Shown: one piece after another, positions 15,601 to 21,648 of the stretch
How positions within the stretch are numbered: position 1 is the stretch's first letter
Layout of the letters: every line of letters begins with the position of its first letter
Assembly (NCBI GenBank): GCA_949297215.1
Contig: CASFRV010000018.1
Location: 1 to 32,366 of the forward strand
Length of the DNA stretch: 32,366 nucleotides
Source: an uncultured Bacteroidales bacterium
GTDB lineage: Bacteria > Bacteroidota > Bacteroidia > Bacteroidales > Bacteroidaceae
Direction of reading: 5' to 3'
Translations under genes and position numbers: made by a program
The notes under the pieces: model-generated
Told to the model about the DNA's origin: nothing
Databases searched by the model: none
The model's input: the letters and a program-made list of their open reading frames with translations, nothing else

Positions 15601-16430
15601 CCGGCCGCGTCAACCGCATCGACACCATCTACGCCCCGATGTACACCGCAGACGGCGGCTACGAGTTTGCCTCGCCCGAAGGCAACCGGACCTTCCTCGA
15701 CATTGCGCAGCGCGAGCTCTCAACGGTGGCCTATGCCGACGTACGTCTGACGGGAGCCGTCTGCAATGCTGCCGCAGGCACCATGACCCTTTCCGGCGAG
15801 GTGGCCTATGCCCTCGATCTGGGCGGCGTCAACCACAACTTGGCCTTCGTCGTGGTCGAGAACGGCCTGACGGGCCCGCAGACCAACTACTTCTACATCA
15901 CGTCCCATCCCAACCTGGGCGAGTTTGGTCAGGGTGGTCAGTATGCCACCAGCATGCCCTCCATCACGCTCAACGACGTGGCGCGCAGCGTGCCCGGCAA
16001 CGTCTTTGCGGGCGTGCCCGGCCTGGTGCCCGTCAGCGTGAGTTCCGACGCCCCCGTGGCCTTCTCGCAGACGTATGCCCTGCCCGAGAACGTGGCCGAC
16101 TGGAACAACGCCGAGCTCGTGGCCATGCTCATCGATGCCAACACGGGCCGCGTGGTCAACGCAGCCAAACTGCCCTTCACGACGGGCGGAGGCACGCAGG
16201 GCATCGGCGATGTGGCAGCGCAGGGTGCCGTCAGCTTCACGGCAGGCCGTGGCTCTGTCAGCGTGAGCGGTGCCCGTCCCGGCGCTTCGGTTGAGCTCTA
16301 CGATGCCGCAGGCCGCCGCATGGCCGCCGGCACGGCCGATGGCGCGGGCTGCCTCACGCTCCCCACGGGCGGCACGGGTGTCTACGTGGTACGCGTCGGG
16401 CAGACGGTGGGCAAGGTGCTCGTCGACTGA
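12672..16430 (+). CDS. Large multidomain surface protein with Omp28-type thioredoxin-like domain and T9SS tail
   Basis: 1252 residues from ATG 12672, chosen because it starts the signal peptide (MRKIVLFVALMVALLPLCAQ, cleavage near 19). Residues of about 25-385 hold repeated short motifs like INALSDNGSWAAASG, ANDVTDDGQIVVGSYG and VTPDGRYIAGWG, resembling HAF-type beta-propeller repeats. About 395-610 are two Ig-like (Big_5) modules. About 615-830 (FFDDFN ... WMSLPRLFIENADYHLTFDAQSY) resemble a choice-of-anchor J/cleaved-adhesin domain. About 910-1165 resemble Omp28 outer-membrane proteins, with a thioredoxin-like WCGNC near 924-928. The last 75 residues end VELYDAAGRRMAAG...GVYVVRVGQTVGKVLVD, a type A T9SS sorting tail. 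It is therefore predicted to cross the outer membrane and be surface-attached or released. A hairpin follows the stop. Confidence 0.85.
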   Translation: MRKIVLFVALMVALLPLCAQEQPPRPTLLKITFPQSAAINALSDNGSWAAASGVGEDQSEPAYPYLVNAVDGSLTELWDDDNPVQGGISANDVTDDGQIVVGSYGGRPAFCNTATKTWTTLACDDGGVAEKVTPDGRYIAGWGASSSFSADNYSEVPLLWERQADGSYRRVDVVNEWEGFPTQDKTGANTNMLRIENMSADGNVLAGAINFIYPAVACYYVYNRTTHETYYIDNAMTGVAEGSFVDQSVMSNNGAYMSGIMQLVIADGDEYAASYLYATADNGLTMYNVDAEEQDRGGYAVTNSGLVLASSPAVNPLRSVYVRYNSLWFGLDELLYSRYGINYYEQTGYEYTGIVCGVSDDEKVIAGMALTQTDGYIIRLQEPLATAAAGVNPLEAYAVSPAAGSQFARFRSVTLAFSKKVTLAAGVGAQLLDEEGNLLRPYTITPGSDGRTFTIGGRPQSLEQDKRYTLRIPAGAFTLTQDNAFSSEEINITYVGRDEQPVAMLQAAPSDGANVSELGVNNPVQMAFDTEITVAQGAVGYLYEEDNETPVCEMQLISQGNILTLTPNLARYLTAGRNYRVVLPAGAVTDIMGDCGNEEITLRYVGIFEPEFDTDGNLFFDDFNNPSVSMATYLLYEGDHRQPVSAMADLDFDADNNPWNFTIREDLNSTDYFAASHSSYSPAGASDDWMSLPRLFIENADYHLTFDAQSYRAGKTDRLQVVVLEEPGGYTRFTDELYAKFEAEGVTIYDEQLSPGASEEGIAGEWQTVDLPLAQFEGKSIYIAFVNRNEDQSMVFVDNIRVHYSGDFYFAPTGEENVVARESAPITVQLRVTGDKTYNDLSATLTTADGSYTQSYSATGLALTKDSPVYRFAFPGEMPLQLGRENNYTVTVSLDGKSVSRTDVIRNLAFETTKHVVVEEGTGQWCGNCPLGLLALDNLKRLYDDRVIAIGVHGGTGFDSYLYPEYTSYLGFTAWPAGRVNRIDTIYAPMYTADGGYEFASPEGNRTFLDIAQRELSTVAYADVRLTGAVCNAAAGTMTLSGEVAYALDLGGVNHNLAFVVVENGLTGPQTNYFYITSHPNLGEFGQGGQYATSMPSITLNDVARSVPGNVFAGVPGLVPVSVSSDAPVAFSQTYALPENVADWNNAELVAMLIDANTGRVVNAAKLPFTTGGGTQGIGDVAAQGAVSFTAGRGSVSVSGARPGASVELYDAAGRRMAAGTADGAGCLTLPTGGTGVYVVRVGQTVGKVLVD

Positions 16431-16443
16431 GCCGAACACAGGC

Positions 16444-16488
16444 AGGAGACGCGGGCCGTGGCGCCCCGGCGTCGGGTCCGCGTCTCCT
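16444..16488 (+). terminator. Hairpin after the 1252-residue surface protein gene
   Basis: AGGAGACGCGG (16444-16454) pairs perfectly with CCGCGTCTCCT (16478-16488); the 23-base loop can form a further GCCG/CGGC stem. It starts 13 bases after the stop and is followed directly by ATATATAATAAGG rather than a T-run. Confidence 0.55.
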
Positions 16489-16544
16489 ATATATAATAAG
16501 GAGTGAACCAATACTTTTTTTACTAACTAAACACCAAGTTTCTT

Positions 16545-19526
16545 ATGAAGAAGTTTTTACTGATGTGTTTCGCCGCGCTGCTGTGCGCGACAAACCTGTA
16601 CGCCGTGCCCGGCTCGGGCACGGAGGCCGACCCCTACGTGGTGGCCGACGGCGACACGTACAGCGTGCCCACGGGGCAGAAGGTCTACATCAAGTTCTCG
16701 GCCACGGCCGACGGGACGCTCACGCTGGCGCCCGTGGAGAACGCCTGGGGCATGTACGGCTTCGTGTGCGACGGTGTGGGCCTCACCGAGAACTTCACCG
16801 ACACGGGCCGCGAAGCCCAGCTTGCCGTGAAGGCCGGTAACGACTACATCATCTACAACAACGGCACGGGCTGGATAGACACCAGCGTGAAGGTGACCTT
16901 TACGGCCGGGGGCGGAAGCTCCTTCTCGATCGTCTCGTCCGAGCCGGCCGAGGGTAGCGCCCTGGCCAAGCTCGACCAGGAAAACACCATCACCCTGACG
17001 AGCAACGTCGAGGTGGGCTACGTCATGGCCGACCTGCGCGACAACGACGACCCCGATGTCTACTATGGGCTCAGCGCGGCTGTCGACGAGAGCGACGCCA
17101 CGAAAATCAAGCTCTTCTACGAGTGGGGCGAAGTGCCCATGTATGTTGGCCATACCTACGAGATTACGTTGAAGGCCTATGGGTCGTATGACGACTGGCT
17201 CACCAACGTCGAGCCGATCGGCACGACGGTTGTCTCCTATATCGGCGCCACCGAGGCCGCAGCAGTCTCCGACGTTAAGGTCGTGGCCGTATCGCCCGAG
17301 CCGGGCCTCACCAGTCCCACGCCCGAGCAGATGCTGAGCTTTGCCGAAGGCCGCACGAGCATCACCGTTGAGTTCAGCGGAAAGGTGAATGTGCAGGAGT
17401 GTGTCATCATGCTGGGCTACGGAACGTCCACCGACTTCAAGAGCGTGACGACAGAGGAGAACGCCGAAGGCCATACCGTCGTGACGGCAGAGCTGCCCGA
17501 CTCGTATGCATCGGAATATGAGGTAATGATGTCCATCACCGCCACCGACGAGAACGGCAACCCGCTCGTCGACGAGGACGGAGCGTTTGCATCGTTCTTT
17601 GTCGGCGGTTCCTACACGTTCGATTTCGCCATTGCCGACGGCCGCGTGGCCAACGCTTCCATGGAGGCCCAATCGGTCGAACCGGCCGACGGTGCTTATG
17701 TCGAGGCGCTCGAAAGCGTAGCCCTGACGCTCAGTGGCGAAGCTCCCATCGTTCTCACGTCGAAGGCCAATGCCGGGCTGTATAAGGGCGACGTAAAGGT
17801 GTTCGACGTGCAGCTCACGACCGATGTCGACGAGACGGGCTTTGTCACGATGGACAATAACCACGTTTATGCCAAGTTCTTCGAGCCGGGCACCGAAACG
17901 CCCGCCGTCGTCAGCGAGCCGGGCACGTATGTGCTGAAGATCGACTCCATGTCGATTGCCGATGCCAACTTCGACGAGACGGCTCCCTGGAAGGCCGGGT
18001 ACAGCGGCATGGGCATCTGCAACCCCGATTGGGCGTTCACGTACAACGTCGTTGACGTCTTGCCCGAGGTGACCGACGTCGATCCTGCTCCCTACGTCGA
18101 GGGTGGCGCATACAGCGAAGCCCTGCCCGAACAGGTGAGCATCACGCTCAACGTCGAGGGGGCTACTGTCAACGCAGCCTATCTGCGTTACGGCATGAAC
18201 ACGCGTGAGGTGGCCGAATGCGCTGTCGATGGCAACGTCATCACCGTCAAGGTGAGCGAGGCCGCCCGCACGGGCAACAGCCTGGCCGTCATCGTCAATG
18301 CCACGGCTGCCAACGGAGCTCCCGTCGTCTACAACGACGAAGAGGGGCAGAACATCATTCTCAACTACCAGACGCCGCTCAACATCCTCGTGCCCGTTGA
18401 GGTCGTTCCGGCCGACAAGAGCACCGTCGAGGAGCTTTCCGTCGTCACCATCCGCGTGGATGAGGCTTACGGCATGGGCACGTTCGACAGCGAAAAGGAG
18501 ATACTCCTGACCGACGAGGGCGGCAACACCGTTGCCACCGGTTCGTTCGACTACGATTGGAACGACTGGAACGCCGGCGTCATCACGCTCAGCAAGACGG
18601 TCACCGACGACGGCACCTATAAGCTCACGCTCCCCGAGGGCCTCTTCAATGCGCTCAACGACGAGAACGTCTTCAACCCCGAGCTCGTCTACACGTTCAC
18701 CGTGGCCGGCGTGCAGCCCGAAGTGGTCAGCGTCGATCCTGCACCCTACGTGGAAGGCGGCGAATACAGCACGGCTCTGCCCGAACAGGTGAACATAACG
18801 CTCAACGTCGAGGACGTGACGGTGAATGCAGCCTACCTGCGTTACGGCATGAACACGCGTGAAGTGGCCGAATGCGCCGTCGAGGGCAACGTCATCACCG
18901 TCAAGGTGAGCGAGGCCGCCCGCACGGGCAACAGCCTGGCCGTCATCGTCAACGCCACGGCTCCCGGCGGCGCACCCATCGTCTACAACGACGAAGAGGG
19001 CATGAACATCATCCTCAACTACCAGTTGCCGCTCAACACCCTCGTGCCCGTCAAGGTTGAACCCGCCGACGGCAGCACCGTTGCAGAGCTTTCCGCCATC
19101 ACCATCACCGTCGACGAGGCCTATGGCATGGGAGTGCTGGATGCAACCAAGGAAATCGTCCTCACCGACGCCGAGGGACGCACCGTGACCACCGCCACGA
19201 TCGACTACGACTGGAACGACTGGAACGCAGCCATCATCACGCTCAACGAGACCGTGGCCGAGAACGGAACGTACAAGCTCACCTTGCCCGAAGGCCTCTT
19301 TACGGCCAACAACGTCGAGGGGGTATGCAATCCTGAGCTCACTTACACGTTCACCGTGGATACGTCGCTGGGCATCGGCGGCGTGACGGCCGGCTCTTCC
19401 GACGCTCCCGTCAAGGTCTACAACCTCAACGGTGTGCTCGTGGGCAGCGGCAAGGCTGCCGATGTGCTCGGCAAGCTGCCTGCCGGCGTCTACATCGTGA
19501 ACGGACGCAAGGTGGTGATCCGTTAA
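16545..19526 (+). CDS. Large secreted protein with tandem 218-residue repeats and T9SS-like tail
   Basis: 993 residues, signal peptide 1-20 (MKKFLLMCFAALLCATNLYA). After an N-terminal beta domain (GTEADPYVVADGDTYSVPTGQKVYIKF...) come several Ig-like modules starting with VxVxPADGSxV-type strands. Residues of about 505-722 and 723-940 are two copies of a 218-residue unit, with near-identical stretches such as AYLRYGMNTREVAECAV and VKVSEAARTGNSLAVIVNAT. The C-terminus (VYNLNGVLVGSGK...LPAGVYIVNGRKVVIR) is a short T9SS-type tail. There are no catalytic motifs, so an adhesin or structural surface role is inferred. It lies 114 bases after the preceding surface protein gene, past a hairpin, and is followed by a true terminator at 19560. 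The strongly similar DNA of the two units implies recent duplication or gene conversion. Confidence 0.85.
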   Translation: MKKFLLMCFAALLCATNLYAVPGSGTEADPYVVADGDTYSVPTGQKVYIKFSATADGTLTLAPVENAWGMYGFVCDGVGLTENFTDTGREAQLAVKAGNDYIIYNNGTGWIDTSVKVTFTAGGGSSFSIVSSEPAEGSALAKLDQENTITLTSNVEVGYVMADLRDNDDPDVYYGLSAAVDESDATKIKLFYEWGEVPMYVGHTYEITLKAYGSYDDWLTNVEPIGTTVVSYIGATEAAAVSDVKVVAVSPEPGLTSPTPEQMLSFAEGRTSITVEFSGKVNVQECVIMLGYGTSTDFKSVTTEENAEGHTVVTAELPDSYASEYEVMMSITATDENGNPLVDEDGAFASFFVGGSYTFDFAIADGRVANASMEAQSVEPADGAYVEALESVALTLSGEAPIVLTSKANAGLYKGDVKVFDVQLTTDVDETGFVTMDNNHVYAKFFEPGTETPAVVSEPGTYVLKIDSMSIADANFDETAPWKAGYSGMGICNPDWAFTYNVVDVLPEVTDVDPAPYVEGGAYSEALPEQVSITLNVEGATVNAAYLRYGMNTREVAECAVDGNVITVKVSEAARTGNSLAVIVNATAANGAPVVYNDEEGQNIILNYQTPLNILVPVEVVPADKSTVEELSVVTIRVDEAYGMGTFDSEKEILLTDEGGNTVATGSFDYDWNDWNAGVITLSKTVTDDGTYKLTLPEGLFNALNDENVFNPELVYTFTVAGVQPEVVSVDPAPYVEGGEYSTALPEQVNITLNVEDVTVNAAYLRYGMNTREVAECAVEGNVITVKVSEAARTGNSLAVIVNATAPGGAPIVYNDEEGMNIILNYQLPLNTLVPVKVEPADGSTVAELSAITITVDEAYGMGVLDATKEIVLTDAEGRTVTTATIDYDWNDWNAAIITLNETVAENGTYKLTLPEGLFTANNVEGVCNPELTYTFTVDTSLGIGGVTAGSSDAPVKVYNLNGVLVGSGKAADVLGKLPAGVYIVNGRKVVIR
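18058..19365 (+). repeat. Two tandem 654-bp coding repeats
   Basis: Unit 1 (about 18058-18711) and unit 2 (about 18712-19365) repeat at 654 bases, which is 218 codons. The anchor GTCGATCCTGC occurs at 18078 and 18732. The inner parts are close to identical at DNA level, the outer parts less so. Confidence 0.85.
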
Positions 19527-19559
19527 GGATGCGATGACTTATATTTTTTCATAACGTCG

Positions 19560-19621
19560 AAGTGTGCCGCGTGGCGCTCGGGGCTTTCCCGTCCGGCCGC
19601 TGCGGCACACTTTTCCTTTTC
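19560..19621 (+). terminator. Intrinsic terminator placed in the leader of the next gene
   Basis: AAGTGTGCCGC (19560-19570) pairs perfectly with GCGGCACACTT (19602-19612), followed by TTTTCCTTTTC. The loop is long (about 31 bases). It ends only 18 bases before the ATG at 19639, with no recognisable promoter between, so it may work as an attenuator for the next gene rather than a plain end. Confidence 0.6.
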
Positions 19622-19638
19622 AAAAACAAGATACCGAC

Positions 19639-21240
19639 ATGAAGAAACTCTTATTCCTGCTCCTGACGGCCGTGCTGTGCGCCGCGCCGCTCCGGGCCCA
19701 GGTGAGCTTCACCGACATTGCCATCCCCGCCGGCGAGGAGGTGCTCGAAGTGAGCATGCAGGGCGGCATCTCCCATTTCCGCTTCGTGGCCGACCGCGAC
19801 GGCGTGCTCCAATTCAACGTGGGCCACAGCGGCATCATCATCTACACCACCGACATCACGGGCGAGGAGAGCACCCTGCTGCCCTCCGACTATCAGACCG
19901 ACGGCAAGGTCTACTATGTGGCCGTGACCCGCGGCGAGACCTATCTGTTCAAGACGAGCATCCTGCTCGACCCCGTCACGATGCGCGTCTACTACGAGGG
20001 CAGCGGCCAGACCGAGACGCCCATCACCGTGCGCTCCTCGCATGCCGACGGCGACACCTACACCCTCACCGGCGTGAACCTCGAGCTGACGTTCGACCGC
20101 CGCGTCGACGTGGCGGCCCACTGGATATGTCTCCCCGACGGCAGCCGCGAGGCGATACCGGCCGACGACATCAACGCCACGCTCTTCAACCAATACTACT
20201 ATTCCATCGCGCTGCGCGGCGTTGTCGGCGGGCTTGTCGACGCCGGCCGCCTGGCCGAGGGCCAGACGTTCACCGTGCGGCTCGAAGGCATTGCCGACGC
20301 CGCCGACCCCACGCAGCTCTACGGCACCGACGGCACGTTTGAGCTGAGCCTCGTGCTGGGCGCCGTGCCGGCCACGCTCCTCTCGGTCGACCCGGCCGAC
20401 GGCTCCTACGTGCCCAACTATTATCCTGAGGGCGGCGAGCACAACCTCTTCACCTTCACCTTCTCCGACGAGCTCGACCCCGCCGCCGACGTCGACGTGA
20501 CCGTTTCCTATGGCGATGTCGAGGCCGGCACGTTCGTCGAGACCTCCTGTGCCTACACCATCGACGGCAACCGCCTCGTGGTCGACCTGACGGGCAACCG
20601 CTTCCCCGAAACCGTCACCACTGCCCGCGGCGGCGAGTCGGCCACGGTGCTCTCTTTCACCATACGCGGTCTGCGCACGGCCGACGGGCGCAGCGTCTCG
20701 CCCAACTATGAGGGCGCCGGCACGTCGGCCATCCTGGCCTTCTACACGGTGCAAAAGGAGGAGGTGACGTTCTACGTCGACTTCACCCCCTATGCCGGCG
20801 CGTCGCTCATCGGGTGCAGCGAGGTGGTCATCTGGCTCTCGGCTCCCGTGACGTATAGCGGCGTGCGCGTCGACTGGCTCAACGTGCGCGGCGGCGAGCA
20901 GAGCCGCACCTTCACGGCCGACGAGGTGCCCTTTGTCTGGGACGACGACGAGGAGGGCTACGTGGCCCGTGTGCCCCTGGCCGGCATCGGCTTTGGCGAC
21001 CGCCCCGTCACCGTCAGCGTGCTCGACGCCGTGCTTTCCAACGGCGACCCCGCCGACATCAGCGCCACGTTCAACGAGAACGTGGCGGGCATCGAGGCCC
21101 CGACGCTCTCCGGCGCCGCCGTCGTGAGCGTCTACACCGCCGACGGCCGCCTGCTGCGCCGCGCTCCCGCCGCCGGCGCCACCCGCGGCCTGGCCCCGGG
21201 TGTCTACATCGTCGGCGGCCGCAAGGTGGCCGTGAAGTAA
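19639..21240 (+). CDS. Secreted Ig-like surface protein with T9SS-like tail
   Basis: 533 residues from ATG 19639; the frame opens at 19564 but only this start gives a signal peptide (MKKLLFLLLTAVLCAAPLRAQ, cleavage near 20). An N-terminal beta domain (about 22-115, GGISHFRFVADRDGVLQFNV...) resembles the first domain of the preceding protein. Two Ig-like (Big_5-type) modules follow, marked by VRSSHADGDTYTLTGVNLEL and LLSVDPADGSYVPNYYPEGG, then a fourth beta-rich region. The tail (VVSVYTADGRLLRRAPAAG...GVYIVGGRKVAVK) is T9SS-like. No active site is seen; adhesion or glycan binding is inferred. Its start codon lies just after a strong terminator, so expression probably depends on read-through from upstream or on a promoter I cannot see. 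It shares the domain plan of the previous gene and is probably a paralogue. Confidence 0.82.
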   Translation: MKKLLFLLLTAVLCAAPLRAQVSFTDIAIPAGEEVLEVSMQGGISHFRFVADRDGVLQFNVGHSGIIIYTTDITGEESTLLPSDYQTDGKVYYVAVTRGETYLFKTSILLDPVTMRVYYEGSGQTETPITVRSSHADGDTYTLTGVNLELTFDRRVDVAAHWICLPDGSREAIPADDINATLFNQYYYSIALRGVVGGLVDAGRLAEGQTFTVRLEGIADAADPTQLYGTDGTFELSLVLGAVPATLLSVDPADGSYVPNYYPEGGEHNLFTFTFSDELDPAADVDVTVSYGDVEAGTFVETSCAYTIDGNRLVVDLTGNRFPETVTTARGGESATVLSFTIRGLRTADGRSVSPNYEGAGTSAILAFYTVQKEEVTFYVDFTPYAGASLIGCSEVVIWLSAPVTYSGVRVDWLNVRGGEQSRTFTADEVPFVWDDDEEGYVARVPLAGIGFGDRPVTVSVLDAVLSNGDPADISATFNENVAGIEAPTLSGAAVVSVYTADGRLLRRAPAAGATRGLAPGVYIVGGRKVAVK

Positions 21241-21292
21241 GCCACGCCCCCCCTCTCAGGGCCGAAAGCGGATTTTTCAGCCCTCCACAGTC

Positions 21293-21341
21293 AGCCCCGT
21301 TCCCGCAGTGCTTCGGCCGCGCGAAACGGGGCTTGTTTTTT
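21293..21341 (+). terminator. Terminator of the 533-residue surface protein gene
   Basis: AGCCCCGTT (21293-21301) pairs with AACGGGGCT (21325-21333), followed by TGTTTTTT. The loop is 23 bases and itself G/C-rich. The T-run supports intrinsic termination of the plus-strand gene ending at 21240. Confidence 0.6.
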
Positions 21342-21450
21342 ATCGTTCTGACGTTCAGGCGCTTGCCTCCGTGGCTCCGTCGCAAAGCCCCCGTCGGGGC
21401 CCGTTTTTGCCACCATGTGTCACAAATGGGGGCCCATCCTTGGCCCGATC

Positions 21451-21513
21451 CATCCCTTGGAAGCGCCGATCCATGGGGTGGAAATGAAAATCCATGGGAC
21501 GTTTCCGTGCGAA
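21451..21513 (+). repeat. 21-bp tandem series, second locus
   Basis: Units start at 21451 (CATCCC...), 21472 (CATGGGGTGG...) and 21493 (CATGGGACGTTTC...), exactly 21 bases apart. The third unit shares ATGGGACGTTTC with the first unit of the series at 5998. Confidence 0.55.
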
Positions 21514-21526
21514 ACGTCCCATGGAT
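21490..21526. repeat. Perfect 16-bp inverted repeat
   Basis: ATCCATGGGACGTTTC (21490-21505) and GAAACGTCCCATGGAT (21511-21526) are exact reverse complements with a 5-base loop CGTGC. There is no T-run, so this is less like a terminator and more like a repeat-borne structure. Confidence 0.75.
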
Positions 21527-21543
21527 GTGTGTCGAGCCCCCTT

Positions 21544-21603
21544 GTCCGCTCTGTTTCGGGCCTTCGGAGCTGTCGCAATTTTTATGAAAATCGGCCTCCC
21601 CGG
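21544..21603 (+). repeat. Dispersed intergenic repeat, copy 2
   Basis: It matches 6337-6398 in order and spacing (GTCCGCTCTGTTTCG, then TGTCGCAATTTTT, GAAAAT, C-rich end), with substitutions between. Confidence 0.6.
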
Positions 21604-21648
21604 CCACCGTTGCCGGGCCGTTGCGGGCGGTGCGCCGCGGCCCCGGGC

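Larger units (their letters stand above)
21241..21648. other. Convergent spacer with hairpins and dispersed repeat
   Basis: 408 bases between convergent genes with no gene. It holds a terminator-like hairpin (21293-21341), a 21-bp tandem series (21451-21513), a perfect 16-bp inverted repeat (21490-21526) and a second copy of the block also found at 6337-6398. Confidence 0.6.
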
